Below, piece after piece: positions 53,334 to 62,887 of a DNA stretch of 64,000 bases (the stretch's first letter is position 1; the number at the start of each line of letters is the position of its first letter). The position numbers and the translations under genes were made by a program. The notes under the pieces were generated by a model. The model had not been told where the DNA came from, did not search any database, and worked only from the letters and a program-made list of their open reading frames with translations. The stretch lies in NCBI RefSeq assembly GCF_014287435.1, contig NZ_JACOPG010000002.1, forward strand, positions 372,001 to 436,000, in the 5' to 3' direction. This DNA is from Roseburia lenta (GTDB lineage: Bacteria > Bacillota > Clostridia > Lachnospirales > Lachnospiraceae).

Positions 53334-54819
53334 CTCTTCCCGTCAAAATAAATTTCAGAAAATCTGCTTTTCCTCTTCCCCTGTATTCAAAATACAATGG
53401 CTTCACTCCTTCTGCCATAAATGATACACCTTTGCTCTCTTTCCATTTGTCAGAAGCCTCTAGCGGAATTTCTGCGACGATTTTTCCCGGTTCTGTCATC
53501 ACACAAAATATACCGGAAGCTCCCCGCGTCACAACCTTTACATTTGTTTTTCCACTAAAAGCAAAGTATTTATATCCGACCAGTGTTTTATTTTCCAGAT
53601 CCTTGACAAAGCGCGTATTCCCCTCGTGATTGACGTTAGGTGAATATTTTCCTTTTTGCACATTACTTAAATGTGGCATTTTTCCGTTGGTCAGGTTACA
53701 GCAAATTGCTGCCGGATATTCTCCTTCTGTCACAAGCGGTTCTCCGTTTAAACCACAACTTGTCATCTCCACCTGTTTAATGGTACCATCCGGCAAGATT
53801 TTTATTTCTTCTGCACATCCCTGTCTGGAAAAAGCGGTATTATGTGTCAGTCGATGATAAAAAATATAATATTTTCCATTGATGTACTCAATGCTTCCGT
53901 GATTGGTTCCCGTAGCAGCAAGGCGATCCTTCGCACTTCTGCCATGATAACCAATATCACCATTCGATACAATGACACCCCGGTATTTATATCCATGATC
54001 CGGATATTTACTGGTTGCATAGCATAGTTCATGGTTGACATGAGAAGAATAGATAAAATAATACAAATCTCCAAATTTACGTAAGGAAGCTGCTTCAAAA
54101 AAGCTATGTTTCCGCAGTTCACTGCCCTTTTTCGCATTGTTGAGTGCAGGCAGAATTCTTACCGGCTCACTTTTTACTGTAAGCATGTCACCACACAATT
54201 CCACAAAATTTGCTCCTAAAATGCTCTGCGGTTCTTCCTGCCTGATTTCTTCCACTGTTTTGTTAAAAACCTTGCTCATGATGCCCGGCATGATTTTCCT
54301 CATCACTGGTGCATGCGTATCCATTCCAAGTCCCCATCCATATGTAAGGTAAATATGCCCGTTATCATTTATAACCGCTGGGTCAAAGGGAATAAACCGT
54401 TGCATAGGTCTTCCGTCCGGATAGCAGACATCTCCATAATATTCATATTTACCGGCGGGTGTATCACACACTGCCACAGAAATCGGTCCATCAAATCCAT
54501 GGTCTCCCCGACCTGATAAATCATAGTACAGATAATAGCGTCCGTCATTTCCCTGCACGACATCCGGCGCATACATATCCTGCCGTTCCTCACAGTAATG
54601 TCTGCATTGCTTGGCTTGATAAATTATTCCCTCACAACGCCAATCTGTTAAGTCATCAACTGGTGCAGACCACGCTTCATAATCGAGAAGACAAAAACAG
54701 TCCCCGCCCTCCTTATCATGGCTGCCATAAATATAAACTCTATTACCAAACACATGTGGTTCTCCGTCCGGAATGTAAGTGTCTAACGGGAGATATGGAT
54801 TAAATACCTGCTTCTTCAT
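53326..54819 (-). CDS. Glycoside hydrolase family 43 enzyme
   Basis: The protein is 497 aa. A five-bladed propeller occupies about 1-330: the base Asp in YIPDGEPHVFG (about 15-25), the pKa-modulating Asp in MYAPDVVQG (about 82-90) and the acid Glu in HSFFEAASLRKFG. A C-terminal carbohydrate-binding-like beta domain (about 360-497) follows. Family members cleave alpha-L-arabinofuranosides or beta-xylosides. There is no signal peptide. The start follows AAGGAGG. It lies downstream of GPH-GH2 but is separated from GH2 by 326 bp holding a decayed hydrolase gene, so it may have been third or fourth in an older operon. Confidence 0.9.
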   Translation of the reverse strand: MKKQVFNPYLPLDTYIPDGEPHVFGNRVYIYGSHDKEGGDCFCLLDYEAWSAPVDDLTDWRCEGIIYQAKQCRHYCEERQDMYAPDVVQGNDGRYYLYYDLSGRGDHGFDGPISVAVCDTPAGKYEYYGDVCYPDGRPMQRFIPFDPAVINDNGHIYLTYGWGLGMDTHAPVMRKIMPGIMSKVFNKTVEEIRQEEPQSILGANFVELCGDMLTVKSEPVRILPALNNAKKGSELRKHSFFEAASLRKFGDLYYFIYSSHVNHELCYATSKYPDHGYKYRGVIVSNGDIGYHGRSAKDRLAATGTNHGSIEYINGKYYIFYHRLTHNTAFSRQGCAEEIKILPDGTIKQVEMTSCGLNGEPLVTEGEYPAAICCNLTNGKMPHLSNVQKGKYSPNVNHEGNTRFVKDLENKTLVGYKYFAFSGKTNVKVVTRGASGIFCVMTEPGKIVAEIPLEASDKWKESKGVSFMAEGVKPLYFEYRGRGKADFLKFILTGRES

Positions 54820-54839
54820 TTTGCCTCCTTACTTTCTTC

Positions 54840-55045
54840 TTACTCAAATTGTGCATAATCTGTTTCGGATACCTGACTCATTTCCTCATCATCCCATAAA
54901 TTAATGACTCCGATACCCATTTTTTCTGAAGTTCCAATAACCTTGTTACCATGCTCTGATATGCTTCACTCTCATACTTTGTTCCCGTATAAAATACGAC
55001 CGGACAGTTCCACGTCTCCTTTGGATTATTCCTTAATTCACTCTA
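54840..55045 (-). pseudogene. Decayed SGNH/GDSL hydrolase remnant
   Basis: In the 326-bp gap between the GH2 and GH43 genes the minus strand encodes TWNCPVVFYTGTKYESEAYQ and, after a shift of frame at a run of A, MGIGVINLWDDEEMSQVSE. This resembles the C-terminal half of SGNH-type esterases found with glycosidases. Start, catalytic Ser block and the final HP block are missing. The rest of the gap (55046-55145) shows nothing recognisable. Confidence 0.5.
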
Positions 55046-55145
55046 TATCATATCGAACAGGTTTATTCCTAACACATTTTAGTTTATCTATAAACCATCA
55101 CTTCTTGCTGGCGTATGGAATAACGCAACTTTCCACCTCCCCCAA

Positions 55146-57473
55146 TCACATCACATCCATCCTTACCGTCTTATCCATCCCATCCGCTGTCTTGATATGT
55201 ATAGTAACTTCTCCTGGCTCATATAAAGATCTTATCACAATCTGACATCTGCCCTGATAGGTCTTCTGCGCATTATCCGTAAAAGATCGATTAGAGTAGG
55301 GCTTCGCTGTACCTATGCCTTGAATCACTGCAGGACCTTCTATTGAAACCGTCAACTCTTTTTCTTCTGCGGGGCACCATATTCCTGCTTCGTCTATGGA
55401 CTCCAGAATAATGTAATTCAAATCCTGTCCATTTGCTTTCATGTTTTTTTTCTCAGCTTTCACACTTAATTCTGAGATACCGTGGCCAGAAGAAAGCACC
55501 GTCCTAGCTAATTCCTTCCCCAGAAGATCATAGGATATTGCAGTGAGCGTCCCCTTATCATATTTGCAGACAAAATCAGTGCGATAGCCCTTAACTCTCT
55601 TCTTTCCAAGTGTCTTTCCATTTAATTCAAGCTTTACATAGCTTCCATTACTGTAGACTTCAACATGAGCCTTCTCGCCTTCATACCCGGGCCAGTTCCA
55701 GCTAGGTATGGCATCCGTAAATCTCCATGCTTTCTTTAAGACTTTCTGTGAACTCATATTAACCGGTCGAACGCCAATATATATATCTTCCAGTCCCCAA
55801 ACCACCTTTTGAAATCCATTTTGTGCATCTGCATTTCCTAAGATATCAATTGCTCCACTTCCGGCTAAAAGTGGCATCTCTTTATTCGCTTCATACTGCC
55901 ATGCGCCAATTCCTGCTTCTCCGATATAATCCATAGCGGTCCAGCAAAAGTCGCCAATTAAGACATTTGAACTCATCACTCTTGACCAATTATAAGCCAA
56001 ATCACCAATATATGTTTCCGTACCAAGCAATATTCGTTCTGGATGATTTTTAAGTTCCATATCATATCTGCATTGCCCATAATTTAATCCCAATACATCA
56101 AAGGAACCTGCTATCCCATCCACAACAACTCCCGCCTTTTTTGTTTTGGTCTGGGTTGACATTAGAGATCCCAATTTCTGTGCAAGAGCATTAAAGAAAG
56201 CGGAACCCGATTTCTTTTCTTCAACATAATCTAATTCTGGTAATGGTTCAGCTACATATTCGGCTTCATCTCTATATATTCCCATTCCCTGTTTTGCCCA
56301 GACAGTGAGCATAATATTTATTCCACAGGTTACTGGTCTTGAACCATCCAGCTTCCTTACAAATTCTGTCATTTCTGAAGCCAGCTTAATTCCTTCTTCC
56401 GTACCAACTTCACTAACCTCATTGCCTATAGAATATATAATGACAGAAGGATGGTTATAATCTCTCTCTACCATTGTCGATAAATCACTTTTATACTCAT
56501 CCCAAAATACTCTGCTATAGTCATGATGATTCTTTGGCATATACCACCCATCAAACGCTTCATCTAGTACATACATTCCAAACTCATCGCAAGCATCTAG
56601 TAAGCTTTCAGAACAAGGATTGTGTGACGAACGAATTGCGTTATATCCGGCTTCCTTTAGTATCCGAACCTTACGATATTCTGCATCTTTGAATGCACAG
56701 GCTCCTATCACACCATTATCATGATGGATACATCCACCTCTTAACTTTTCAACCTGTCCGTTGATTGTTAACCCCTTCTCTGAACTCCACTTCAGTTCAC
56801 GAATTCCAAACTTCTTCTCTACATATTCAGACTCAGTGCTAATCTGACAGGTATATAAATACGGCGTTTTTGAACTCCACAAATTAGCATTTTCAATCAC
56901 AAGGTCACCGAGTGGTCCTTCAGCTACAATCTTACCATCCGCATCTATTATTATTACATTTGCATTCTTCATGTTACATGAAACATGAATAGTAGGGGGA
57001 TTGATACAAACTGTATTGATCCGAACATCATCAATATGTGTTCTATCTCTCCTAATCAGTGTTACCATTCTATAGATTCCGCTGCCGGAATACCATCTGG
57101 TATTGGGAACGAGTGTATTATCAACAATGACTTCCAAAACATTTTGCCCATCAACACTTGCATCCGTTATGTCCACATCAAATGGAGTGTATCCATACAA
57201 ATGATTTCCTACATTTTGCCCGTTTAATAGAAGCTTAGTTCGACCGTATACCCCATTAAAATGTATTATTATCTGCTCATCCGAACTTCTGCTATCAAGC
57301 GAAAATTCCTTCTTATAGACATATTTCCCGCCCGGAAAAAATCCTGTCTTATCACCATTTCTATTTGAAAAACTTCTTTGTTCATGAATCATTGCATCAT
57401 GTGGCAAATTAACATGACAACTAGACCCATCCTCTTTCATCAAAAGCCAATCTCTATTGAAATCTAATTCCAT
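55146..57473 (-). CDS. Glycoside hydrolase family 2 enzyme (operon 3)
   Basis: The protein is 775 aa. It has the same architecture as the GH2 enzyme at 44027-46363, including LPHDAMI, FFPGGKYVYKK, GGCIHHDNGV, the acid/base in SIGNEVSE (about 350) and the likely nucleophile in LLGTETY (about 485). The start at 57473 aligns with its relative (MELDFNRDWLL) and leaves 13 bp after the transporter gene; an earlier in-frame start would overlap that gene. Codons are more AT-rich than in operon 2, so the paralogues were probably acquired separately rather than recently duplicated. Confidence 0.92.
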   Translation of the reverse strand: MELDFNRDWLLMKEDGSSCHVNLPHDAMIHEQRSFSNRNGDKTGFFPGGKYVYKKEFSLDSRSSDEQIIIHFNGVYGRTKLLLNGQNVGNHLYGYTPFDVDITDASVDGQNVLEVIVDNTLVPNTRWYSGSGIYRMVTLIRRDRTHIDDVRINTVCINPPTIHVSCNMKNANVIIIDADGKIVAEGPLGDLVIENANLWSSKTPYLYTCQISTESEYVEKKFGIRELKWSSEKGLTINGQVEKLRGGCIHHDNGVIGACAFKDAEYRKVRILKEAGYNAIRSSHNPCSESLLDACDEFGMYVLDEAFDGWYMPKNHHDYSRVFWDEYKSDLSTMVERDYNHPSVIIYSIGNEVSEVGTEEGIKLASEMTEFVRKLDGSRPVTCGINIMLTVWAKQGMGIYRDEAEYVAEPLPELDYVEEKKSGSAFFNALAQKLGSLMSTQTKTKKAGVVVDGIAGSFDVLGLNYGQCRYDMELKNHPERILLGTETYIGDLAYNWSRVMSSNVLIGDFCWTAMDYIGEAGIGAWQYEANKEMPLLAGSGAIDILGNADAQNGFQKVVWGLEDIYIGVRPVNMSSQKVLKKAWRFTDAIPSWNWPGYEGEKAHVEVYSNGSYVKLELNGKTLGKKRVKGYRTDFVCKYDKGTLTAISYDLLGKELARTVLSSGHGISELSVKAEKKNMKANGQDLNYIILESIDEAGIWCPAEEKELTVSIEGPAVIQGIGTAKPYSNRSFTDNAQKTYQGRCQIVIRSLYEPGEVTIHIKTADGMDKTVRMDVM

Positions 57474-57486
57474 TTTTTTCTCTCTA

Positions 57487-58836
57487 CTATTCTCTGTTTT
57501 GTCCAATCTCTTTTTTGATTTGATCCATTTTGTCGTCCAGTTTATAAACACTGATAAGAACAAACAGTATTACTCCCACGATAATAGGTGCATAAATGGT
57601 TAATCCCTTGATTCCTGCCATTGCCAAAGTGCTCTGTGTGTCTGCACCACTAACAAATCCTGTTGCTCCCATGATAAGTCCAGCCACACCACTTGCCACT
57701 CCGGCTGAAATTTTTTGGCCTGCACTGCTCACCGCTGAATAAGCACTTTCAACCCGGTATTTCATTTTCCATTCGCCATAGTCCATGCAATCCATAAGCA
57801 ATAATCCAATAAAATAAACCATAGGAAGTGTTCCAAATGAACATACAAGGGAAGTTATTGCATAAAGTACAAGATTTAATGGTGCTAACGCTCTCACAAT
57901 ACATGCAATTAAATTACATAACAATCCCATCTTAAGAACCTTAGTTTTTCCCCACTTTTCAAGCATTTTAGGAATAAACAAAAGAAAAATTGGGGTTATT
58001 AATGCAGTCGCACTGATGATTGATAATAATGTAAGATTACCGACGTTATATGTAAAGTAATAGCCTGTTACAATTGTTCCCAAATTTGAATTAAAATAAT
58101 AAAAGAATACTAATCCAAGACAGATCAATACATATTTATTGCCAATAATATGCTTGATCATATCCAATACAGAAACCTTTGTTTTTTTAGCAGTATCATT
58201 TGTTTCATTTGTAAATGGAATTTCTTTTACAAAAACAAATCTGAGTGCAGCTAAAATGATAGAAGGAATACCCATTGCCAAAGCCAAAACAGTCCATCCC
58301 TGCTTTTTAGCACATAACGTGGTAATAATTATAGGCATTGCAATTGCAAGTATTGTGCTTCCATAGGTTACAATTGCTCCACCTATTGCAAGAGTAGATG
58401 ACTTATCCTTCTCATTTGGCATAGCCCTAAGCATATAAACCTGTTCAGAACAGTTAAAAAATGTTAATGCTACAGAATTGATAAGCGTATAACATACAAA
58501 AACGTATGTGAGTTTTGCTGTTGTACTAAAGAAACTTGGTACAGCAAAAATTAGAATAATAAATACCCACGCGACAGAAGCAAATAATGAATATGGACGT
58601 CCCTTTCCCCATTTCGAATTTGTTTTTTCGATAATGTATCCTGCAATTAAATCTGTAAAACCATCAAATATTTTTGATGCCATCAGGATTCCTCCAACAG
58701 ATGCCGATGATAAAAGCACACTCTGCGTCAGATAATATGTCAGATATCCCGCCATTATTCCCCACAATCCATTCGATGTTAGAGATGGCAAATTCCATAC
58801 CACTTTTTGAAACATTGTTATTTTTTTCTCGCTCAT
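57487..58836 (-). CDS. GPH-family glycoside transporter (operon 3)
   Basis: The protein is 449 aa with twelve predicted membrane helices. GPH signature: SKIFDGFTDLIAGYIIEKTN followed by SKWGKGRPYSLFA in the helix 2-3 loop. It imports the glycoside for the GH2 (and probably GH43) enzymes downstream. The start has TAGGAGG. It is the first gene of the operon, divergent from the AraC gene at 58957. Confidence 0.92.
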   Translation of the reverse strand: MSEKKITMFQKVVWNLPSLTSNGLWGIMAGYLTYYLTQSVLLSSASVGGILMASKIFDGFTDLIAGYIIEKTNSKWGKGRPYSLFASVAWVFIILIFAVPSFFSTTAKLTYVFVCYTLINSVALTFFNCSEQVYMLRAMPNEKDKSSTLAIGGAIVTYGSTILAIAMPIIITTLCAKKQGWTVLALAMGIPSIILAALRFVFVKEIPFTNETNDTAKKTKVSVLDMIKHIIGNKYVLICLGLVFFYYFNSNLGTIVTGYYFTYNVGNLTLLSIISATALITPIFLLFIPKMLEKWGKTKVLKMGLLCNLIACIVRALAPLNLVLYAITSLVCSFGTLPMVYFIGLLLMDCMDYGEWKMKYRVESAYSAVSSAGQKISAGVASGVAGLIMGATGFVSGADTQSTLAMAGIKGLTIYAPIIVGVILFVLISVYKLDDKMDQIKKEIGQNRE

Positions 58837-58902
58837 TTTGACCTCCTACAGTATACGAACATCTTTATTTTATTCTATATATATCAGATCTAATATTTTT
58901 AA

Positions 58903-58933
58903 TATTGCACAATCGTCTCTTTTATTGTACTAT
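58903..58933. promoter_or_regulatory. Candidate AraC operator, GPH-GH2 operon 3
   Basis: TATTGCA at 58903 and TATTGTA at 58923 are spaced 20 bp, with AATCGT between; 21 of 31 positions are identical to the site at 49460-49490. It lies 67 bp from the transporter start and about 30 bp from the regulator start, like its counterpart. Confidence 0.6.
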
Positions 58934-58956
58934 TATCTTATTAGGGGGAATTAATA

Positions 58957-60174
58957 ATGAACTGGTCAGTGCATAATTTGGAATCCATATGTAAATACTC
59001 ATATAATATTTTCCGGATACCTGTTTATTTATATGAATCTGAAAAACTGATATCTTCAATTCCAACAGAATTAATGACATATCATCCTCATGAGGTATTA
59101 CAAAACCCCAATTTCGTTGGTAACTCAATCTCATACTATCAAACCAAAGACAATTTCTTCTGGGGAAGTATTTCTATAAAAGATACCGAATATAAACTTC
59201 TTATAGGTCCTATTTCTTCGCTCCCATTATCAGATAATCAGCTTTCTTATCTTTTTTACCAAATGAAGGTGCCTGCTGTGAAACGTAAACTAATTGAAAG
59301 AATATATAAAACTATACCACTCTATACGCAGCTTGACTTCATTGACAGACTTTTATTTCTGCAATACATTTTTAACCAGGATGATATTACCAGGAATGAT
59401 TTTTTCCGCCTGCAAAATGACACTTTGTCCGACACCTCCAATCAAACATATATGAAGAAACAATCATTCAACGAGGATTTCTCTTCCATGCTTATCGAGC
59501 CAGATTCAATTATTATGTACATAGAAACTGGTAATATCCATTCTGTTATGGAATACCTTTGCTCCCCAGAGGCATACACAGAACTTCCGTGGGGGGAGAA
59601 CAGTATTATGCAACATAAGCAGATTGGATACTATTCTATCGCTCTGTTTGCAGAGGCAGCCAGACGAGGAGGAATACCATTAAAGGAATGTAGCGAGATT
59701 GTTGCAAATTATTACTCCGACATTACAAAGCTTGAAGATATTGAACAAATTGACTTTTTAATCGGACGCTGCGCTCTTTTCTTTGCAGAGAAAGTCCACT
59801 CTATTCCGCTACCCCAAAATCTTGATCAGTCACTGCTCTCAAGTATTCATTTCATACGCCAAAATGTGTATTCGAGCCTCACTGTAGATGATGTTGCTCA
59901 ACAATTGGGCTATAGTCGATCACATACAAGCAAACTTTTTCACGAAGAGCTTGGATTTACACCAGGGGAATTTATTATCCGTACGAAGCTCGAGGAATCG
60001 AAGATTCTACTAGCTCATTCCGACAAATCTCTTTCAGAAATAGCATCCTTGTTAACATTTGCTAACCAGAGCCATTTTCAGAGATCCTTTAAGAAACACT
60101 ATAATATCACCCCTCTACAATATAGAAAAAAAAGTCTGGGCACTTCAATTCCGAATCAATACCCACAAACCTAA
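58957..60174 (+). CDS. AraC-family transcriptional regulator (operon 3)
   Basis: The protein is 405 aa. The C-terminal double helix-turn-helix is LTVDDVAQQLGYSRSHTSKL and LSEIASLLTFANQSHFQRSF, ending KKHYNITPLQYRKK. The N-terminal region of about 290 residues resembles in layout the regulator at 49511-50704 (for example KTIPLYTQLDFIDRLLFLQY against AIPLYTYNQFLELLLFLHF). It probably activates the divergent GPH-GH2 operon through the operator at 58903-58933. AGGGGGA precedes the ATG. Confidence 0.92.
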   Translation: MNWSVHNLESICKYSYNIFRIPVYLYESEKLISSIPTELMTYHPHEVLQNPNFVGNSISYYQTKDNFFWGSISIKDTEYKLLIGPISSLPLSDNQLSYLFYQMKVPAVKRKLIERIYKTIPLYTQLDFIDRLLFLQYIFNQDDITRNDFFRLQNDTLSDTSNQTYMKKQSFNEDFSSMLIEPDSIIMYIETGNIHSVMEYLCSPEAYTELPWGENSIMQHKQIGYYSIALFAEAARRGGIPLKECSEIVANYYSDITKLEDIEQIDFLIGRCALFFAEKVHSIPLPQNLDQSLLSSIHFIRQNVYSSLTVDDVAQQLGYSRSHTSKLFHEELGFTPGEFIIRTKLEESKILLAHSDKSLSEIASLLTFANQSHFQRSFKKHYNITPLQYRKKSLGTSIPNQYPQT

Positions 60175-60206
60175 AGATGGCAGAAGCATGCATGCCTCTG
60201 CCATCT
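60175..60206 (+). terminator. Hairpin after AraC gene
   Basis: Perfect 10-bp arms AGATGGCAGA/TCTGCCATCT (60175-60184, 60197-60206) start right at the stop codon. The tail is AT-rich without a strong T-run, so it is a probable but imperfect terminator. Confidence 0.6.
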
Positions 60207-60315
60207 CCTATAAAATAACAAGATTCCACCTTCTCCTAGCATAAAAGAATGACACTAGTGGTATTGACGAGGACTTTTCTACTTTATTCTTCATAGCCAT
60301 CGTTCCTTGGAATTT

Positions 60316-60570
60316 CTAATTACTTCTTGATTTATATCTTCCTTTTCCGTGACCGGACACTGGTTCAATAATATCCGCCTGCACCAAATTGGAAAGAAGT
60401 TTTGAAGCAGCTGAACCTTTCAGTTCAAAAAGCTCCACAACTGCGCTTCTTTCATCGTAATCTTGCCTTCAATATTCTGAATGGCGGTATCAATCAAATA
60501 TTTTAATGGTTTGAGTCCGTCCACTGCCCGAAATCCGATTGCCGTACTCCAAGCATACCCCTTAGCGACA
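60316..60570 (-). pseudogene. Frameshifted winged-helix remnant (ATP-binding protein tail)
   Basis: This fills most of the 488-bp gap between the AraC and SGNH genes. In one frame the minus strand encodes AIGFRAVDGLKPLKYLIDTA then IEGKITMKEA; after a one-base shift it continues VVELFELKGSAASKLLSN, then IIEPVSGHGKGRYK and a stop. This is the usual end of AlbA_2/Fic-type proteins on mobile elements. Neither start nor main domain remains. The flanks 60207-60315 and 60571-60662 show nothing recognisable. Confidence 0.55.
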
Positions 60571-60662
60571 CCACCTATAAACTTAAATGGTTTAAATGTG
60601 TCATATCCCTTCTCTTATCTACTAAAACTTACGCCAACACTTTTCATTTCAGCAAATACATA

Positions 60663-61445
60663 CTATTTGTAATCTTTGTTTTTGAGCGACGTACCGACAA
60701 ACGGTATCGTTGCAAATTCCCGAGGGTTACTACGTATAACGTAATCGATATAATTAGCCACCATCAATGCGTAAGCATAGTACCCCATCGGGTTCGGATG
60801 GAAGCCCAGCCCGAACGACTTACGCATTTCGGCATCGTATACGGGCGCATGCGCAGTCATATCCAGCAAGTACGTAAAGTCAAACATATCGCACAATTTG
60901 GCAAGTTCGCTTGCGATATAACGAATATCTTTATCGCAGGCTTCACCGCGAAGTTGCGGAGTAACGACAAAAATACGCGCATTTGGCTCGATCGTTTTAA
61001 GTTTGCAAACGATTTTGCCCATATTGCCGAAGAACGTATCGGCGTTATCCTGCGGACATTCTGCGTTAACGTCCTTGACGCTTCCCAACGGATGTCCGAA
61101 GACAAACGAATCGTTATTGCCCAGCGCAATGATATACGCTTGATTCCATTGCCAAAATCCGTTTGTATCCGCCCAACTTTGCATATACTCACGCGCGGTC
61201 ATTCCACCGCGAGAATAATTGTTGTACTTCGTCCCCGTAATGCGTTCCAAAACAGCGGGCCACGAATACTCGTACATATCGGTATAAACTATGCTGCCGT
61301 TTTCGTCGTGGCTTTCGAACTCACCCGACGCCAAAGAATCCCCTATCACTCCTATTTGTTTGAATATGCCTGCAAAACCGCATGTTTCCTTGATAATATC
61401 CAACGGCTGTTCGTTTGCGCCGAGTTCAAAACATTTGTTATCCAT
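60663..61445 (-). CDS. SGNH/GDSL-type hydrolase
   Basis: The protein is 260 aa. Catalytic Ser S37 is in VIGDSLASGE (block I), GGMTAREYM follows as the Gly block, the Asn block is ALGNND, and the His is in GFHPNPMGYYAY near the C-terminus. The Asp usually three residues before that His is not evident. It lacks a signal peptide. It probably removes acyl groups from an imported glycan or glycoside. It is last in the TrmB-MFS-SGNH operon, 2 bp after the transporter stop. Codon use is CG-rich like its operon partners and unlike the rest of the window. Confidence 0.85.
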   Translation of the reverse strand: MDNKCFELGANEQPLDIIKETCGFAGIFKQIGVIGDSLASGEFESHDENGSIVYTDMYEYSWPAVLERITGTKYNNYSRGGMTAREYMQSWADTNGFWQWNQAYIIALGNNDSFVFGHPLGSVKDVNAECPQDNADTFFGNMGKIVCKLKTIEPNARIFVVTPQLRGEACDKDIRYIASELAKLCDMFDFTYLLDMTAHAPVYDAEMRKSFGLGFHPNPMGYYAYALMVANYIDYVIRSNPREFATIPFVGTSLKNKDYK

Positions 61446-61447
61446 TT

Positions 61448-62887
61448 TTATTCACCGTCCTGTGTTTCTTCTTTAATTTTTTTAGGCTTATCCCATTCCG
61501 TACCCGTTACCGTTTTAAGATCCAGCCCGCGAGTTTCGCCGACAAACAGCCACATTATTACGATTGCTCCCACAAGCCCCGGCACAGTCAAACCCAAGTA
61601 CATATAGCCGAACATCTTTTCGGGAATGATAGGAAGCAGTATCATACTGATAACCGTTGCAAGTCCGCCCATAATTCCGTTAAGCAACGTGTTGATTACA
61701 GTTACAGACGAACGCAAGTTTGTAGGAGAAGACTCGGAGAACATTATTCCGCCGATAGTATCGCCCGCGCCCCAGTAACTGCCCATAAATCCGCCGATTG
61801 CAAAGCCTGTCAAATACGGAGTCAACTTGAACATACCGCTTAAAATAAACAGCAAATAGCACGCCAACGCCGAACAAGACATCGCAATTATAGTTATTTT
61901 GCGCCCGAATTTGTCCGACACAAAACCCGATATCAACGTAAACAGCGCGTTGCCTACGGGATACAAGAATAGAGCAAGAGTTATTTCTTCTTCCGTCATC
62001 AAAGCAGACTTTGCCATAACCGTACTGTACGTTGCCGTACCTAATGAAGCAAGATAGAAACAACAGCAGGCGATGATCAAAAAGCGTAATTGCCTGTGTT
62101 TGAATGCGAATTTTACAGCGGTCAGAATTCCGCCTTGAGCGTTTTGCTCGCACTCTTCCTTACTGCGTTGTTCGCGTTCTTCAATGGGAGTTTTTAAGTA
62201 CTCTATTCTTTTTGTTAAAAACGCGTTTGTTTCCTTTGCAAAAAGCAACGCGAAAAACGCCATTACAAAACCGATAATTGCCGGAACTAAATATACAACG
62301 TGCCAACGCTCGCTTACGTTTTGCATAAGCGTAGCCCTAAGCAACGGAACAAGCAACGTACCCAGTATCGCCACCGCTTTTACGATTGCGTAGTTACGGG
62401 CGCGGGACTTTTCGTCGGAGCATTCCAGTATGTACACACATTGCATATCGTGCGACACCATAAAACTCATCAACGTGCTGCCTATCATGTAAACGTAGAT
62501 ATCCTTAGATAAATACACAATAAACAGCCCTAACCCCATACATAACGTGTTAATAACCAAAAACGGCTTACGCCCGAATTTGTCCGCAAGGGGACGGTAG
62601 AAAATAATAAGCACCGTTACCGGATAGGAAATAAAACCTATGGCGGAAAAGAGCGATAATCCCGCGCCGTATTCCATACCCATATTTTTTACGAAGAATT
62701 CCGTAACTATATTCGCCTGAAACTGAATGGATATAGTAGACGCCATTTCGTCCGTTATGTAGATGAGCGCCAAAATCATAAACAAGTAAATCATATAAAA
62801 CTTGTTGCTTCTTGCGCCTAACTGCTTTTCGCGGCGGATAAGTTCTTTGGCTTCGCGCGCCTGTAATCGTTCAACATTTTTTGCCAT
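61448..62887 (-). CDS. MFS transporter of sugar-porter type
   Basis: The protein is 479 aa with twelve predicted membrane helices. MFS loop motifs are seen after helix 2 (RPLADKFGRKPF) and in the second half (GFVSDKFGRKI), plus FVGETRGLDLK at the end, which resembles the sugar-porter C-terminal motif. It differs from the three GPH carriers. ATG 62887 with AAAAGGAG upstream starts inside the end of the TrmB gene (17-base overlap), so translation is coupled. The substrate is unknown. Confidence 0.88.
   Translation of the reverse strand: MAKNVERLQAREAKELIRREKQLGARSNKFYMIYLFMILALIYITDEMASTISIQFQANIVTEFFVKNMGMEYGAGLSLFSAIGFISYPVTVLIIFYRPLADKFGRKPFLVINTLCMGLGLFIVYLSKDIYVYMIGSTLMSFMVSHDMQCVYILECSDEKSRARNYAIVKAVAILGTLLVPLLRATLMQNVSERWHVVYLVPAIIGFVMAFFALLFAKETNAFLTKRIEYLKTPIEEREQRSKEECEQNAQGGILTAVKFAFKHRQLRFLIIACCCFYLASLGTATYSTVMAKSALMTEEEITLALFLYPVGNALFTLISGFVSDKFGRKITIIAMSCSALACYLLFILSGMFKLTPYLTGFAIGGFMGSYWGAGDTIGGIMFSESSPTNLRSSVTVINTLLNGIMGGLATVISMILLPIIPEKMFGYMYLGLTVPGLVGAIVIMWLFVGETRGLDLKTVTGTEWDKPKKIKEETQDGE

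Noticed and set aside
53276..53629. Plus-strand 117-codon open frame opposite the GH43 end
   Set aside because: No ribosome-binding site, antisense to the conserved GH43 C-terminus.
60798..61607. 269-codon plus-strand open frame opposite the SGNH gene
   Set aside because: Antisense shadow caused by CG-rich codons; the minus-strand gene has catalytic blocks and operon context.
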